A stretch of DNA of 5,692 bases, taken from NCBI GenBank assembly GCA_015655565.1, contig JAATEU010000118.1, positions 1-5,692 on the forward strand. The letters are read 5' to 3'. The stretch comes from Clostridiales bacterium. Its GTDB lineage: Bacteria; Bacillota; Clostridia; Lachnospirales; Lachnospiraceae. Every line of letters starts with the position of its first letter. Position 1 is the stretch's first letter. Shown here piece after piece: positions 5,487 to 5,692 of the stretch. Below the pieces are notes generated by a model. The model was not told where the DNA came from and did not search any database. It was given only the letters and a program-made list of their open reading frames with translations. The translations under genes and the position numbers were made by a program.

Positions 5487-5692
5487 ATGGACAATCAAAT
5501 ATTACCGATTCTAGTCACCATTCAGGACAGTATTCTTGGAATAAACAATCGACTGAATAAAATGGACGGACGGTTTGATAAGATTGATGAACGGTTTGAT
5601 AAAATCGATAAGCGGTTTGAACAGATGGATAAACAGTTTGAACAGGTGGATAAACGATTTGAACAGATGGACGAACGGTTTGAACAGATGGA
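5487..5692 (+). CDS. Heptad-repeat coiled-coil protein, 3' end outside window
   Basis: Sixty-eight codons plus two bases are visible with no stop. After a short non-repetitive head (1-25, MDNQILPILVTIQDSILGIN and five more) come six complete 7-residue units of the form [MIV]-D-x-[RQ]-F-[DE]-[KQ] and the start of a seventh. The branched/Met residue and the Phe recur at alternating 4- and 3-residue spacing, the d and a positions of a classical coiled coil. The other positions are charged or Gln. No signal peptide or membrane segment is seen so far; the protein may continue into a C-terminal domain or anchor. A very strong RBS argues for real expression. Proteins of this build are common in Lachnospiraceae and their phages without known function. 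I do not recognise a specific family and assign no role. Confidence 0.85.
   Translation, partial: MDNQILPILVTIQDSILGINNRLNKMDGRFDKIDERFDKIDKRFEQMDKQFEQVDKRFEQMDERFEQM
5562..5692 (+). repeat. 21-nt tandem repeats inside the coiled-coil gene
   Basis: There are six full units (starting at 5562, 5583, 5604, 5625, 5646 and 5667) and a partial one at 5688. Each unit encodes one heptad, with the core GGTTTGA largely kept. Units differ at synonymous sites (GAC/GAT, AAA/AAG, CGG/CGA), so they are not freshly copied. The array continues beyond the window, so copy number is unknown. Confidence 0.85.

Noticed and set aside
5562..5692. CRISPR-like array from regularly spaced repeats
   Set aside because: The 21-nt units are directly adjacent without spacers, stay in frame and encode coiled-coil heptads.

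Overview
The window reads as chromosomal DNA of a low-GC Firmicute. A gut-type anaerobe of the Lachnospiraceae / Clostridia is the best guess. This rests on AT-rich intergenic DNA, strong AGGAGG-type ribosome binding sites, sigma-A-type promoters with 17-bp spacers, and the gene families present. It is an inference; there is no rRNA or marker gene to prove it.

Layout, left to right. Positions 1-1791 (+) hold most of a GH127 beta-L-arabinofuranosidase gene. Its N-terminus lies outside the window, and the Zn/Cys active site is complete. Positions 1792-1999 hold three consecutive stem-loops, the last being a convincing terminator, and no gene. Positions 2000-2514 (+) hold a self-contained small unit: a near-consensus promoter, a leader of about 120 nt and a 118-codon gene. 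The protein looks like the N-terminus of a clostridial nucleoid-associated protein (NdpA/YejK family) joined in frame to the C-terminus of the same family, with the middle missing. Positions 2532-3770 (-) hold an Eis-type GNAT acetyltransferase gene that converges on the small gene with only 17 bp between the stops. Its own promoter (3810-3838) has a short palindrome in the spacer. Positions 3839-4055 hold no convincing gene, but include an orphan Shine-Dalgarno sequence and a terminator-like hairpin. A TTGACA promoter at 4056-4084 follows, then a gene for an iron-containing alcohol dehydrogenase of the YqhD/butanol dehydrogenase group (4239-5408, +). After a 78-bp gap, positions 5487-5692 (+) hold the start of a coiled-coil gene built from 21-nt / 7-residue repeats. 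It runs off the right edge.

The genes look like independent metabolic or accessory units rather than one pathway. The GH127 enzyme releases L-arabinose from plant glycans, the dehydrogenase disposes of reducing power on aldehydes, and the acetyltransferase modifies an unknown amine. Each of the small gene, the acetyltransferase and the dehydrogenase has its own promoter. I see no mobile element, tRNA, rRNA or CRISPR array, and no clear evidence of a new multi-gene system. The two items most worth a second look are the internally deleted NdpA-like gene and the heptad-repeat gene at the right edge.
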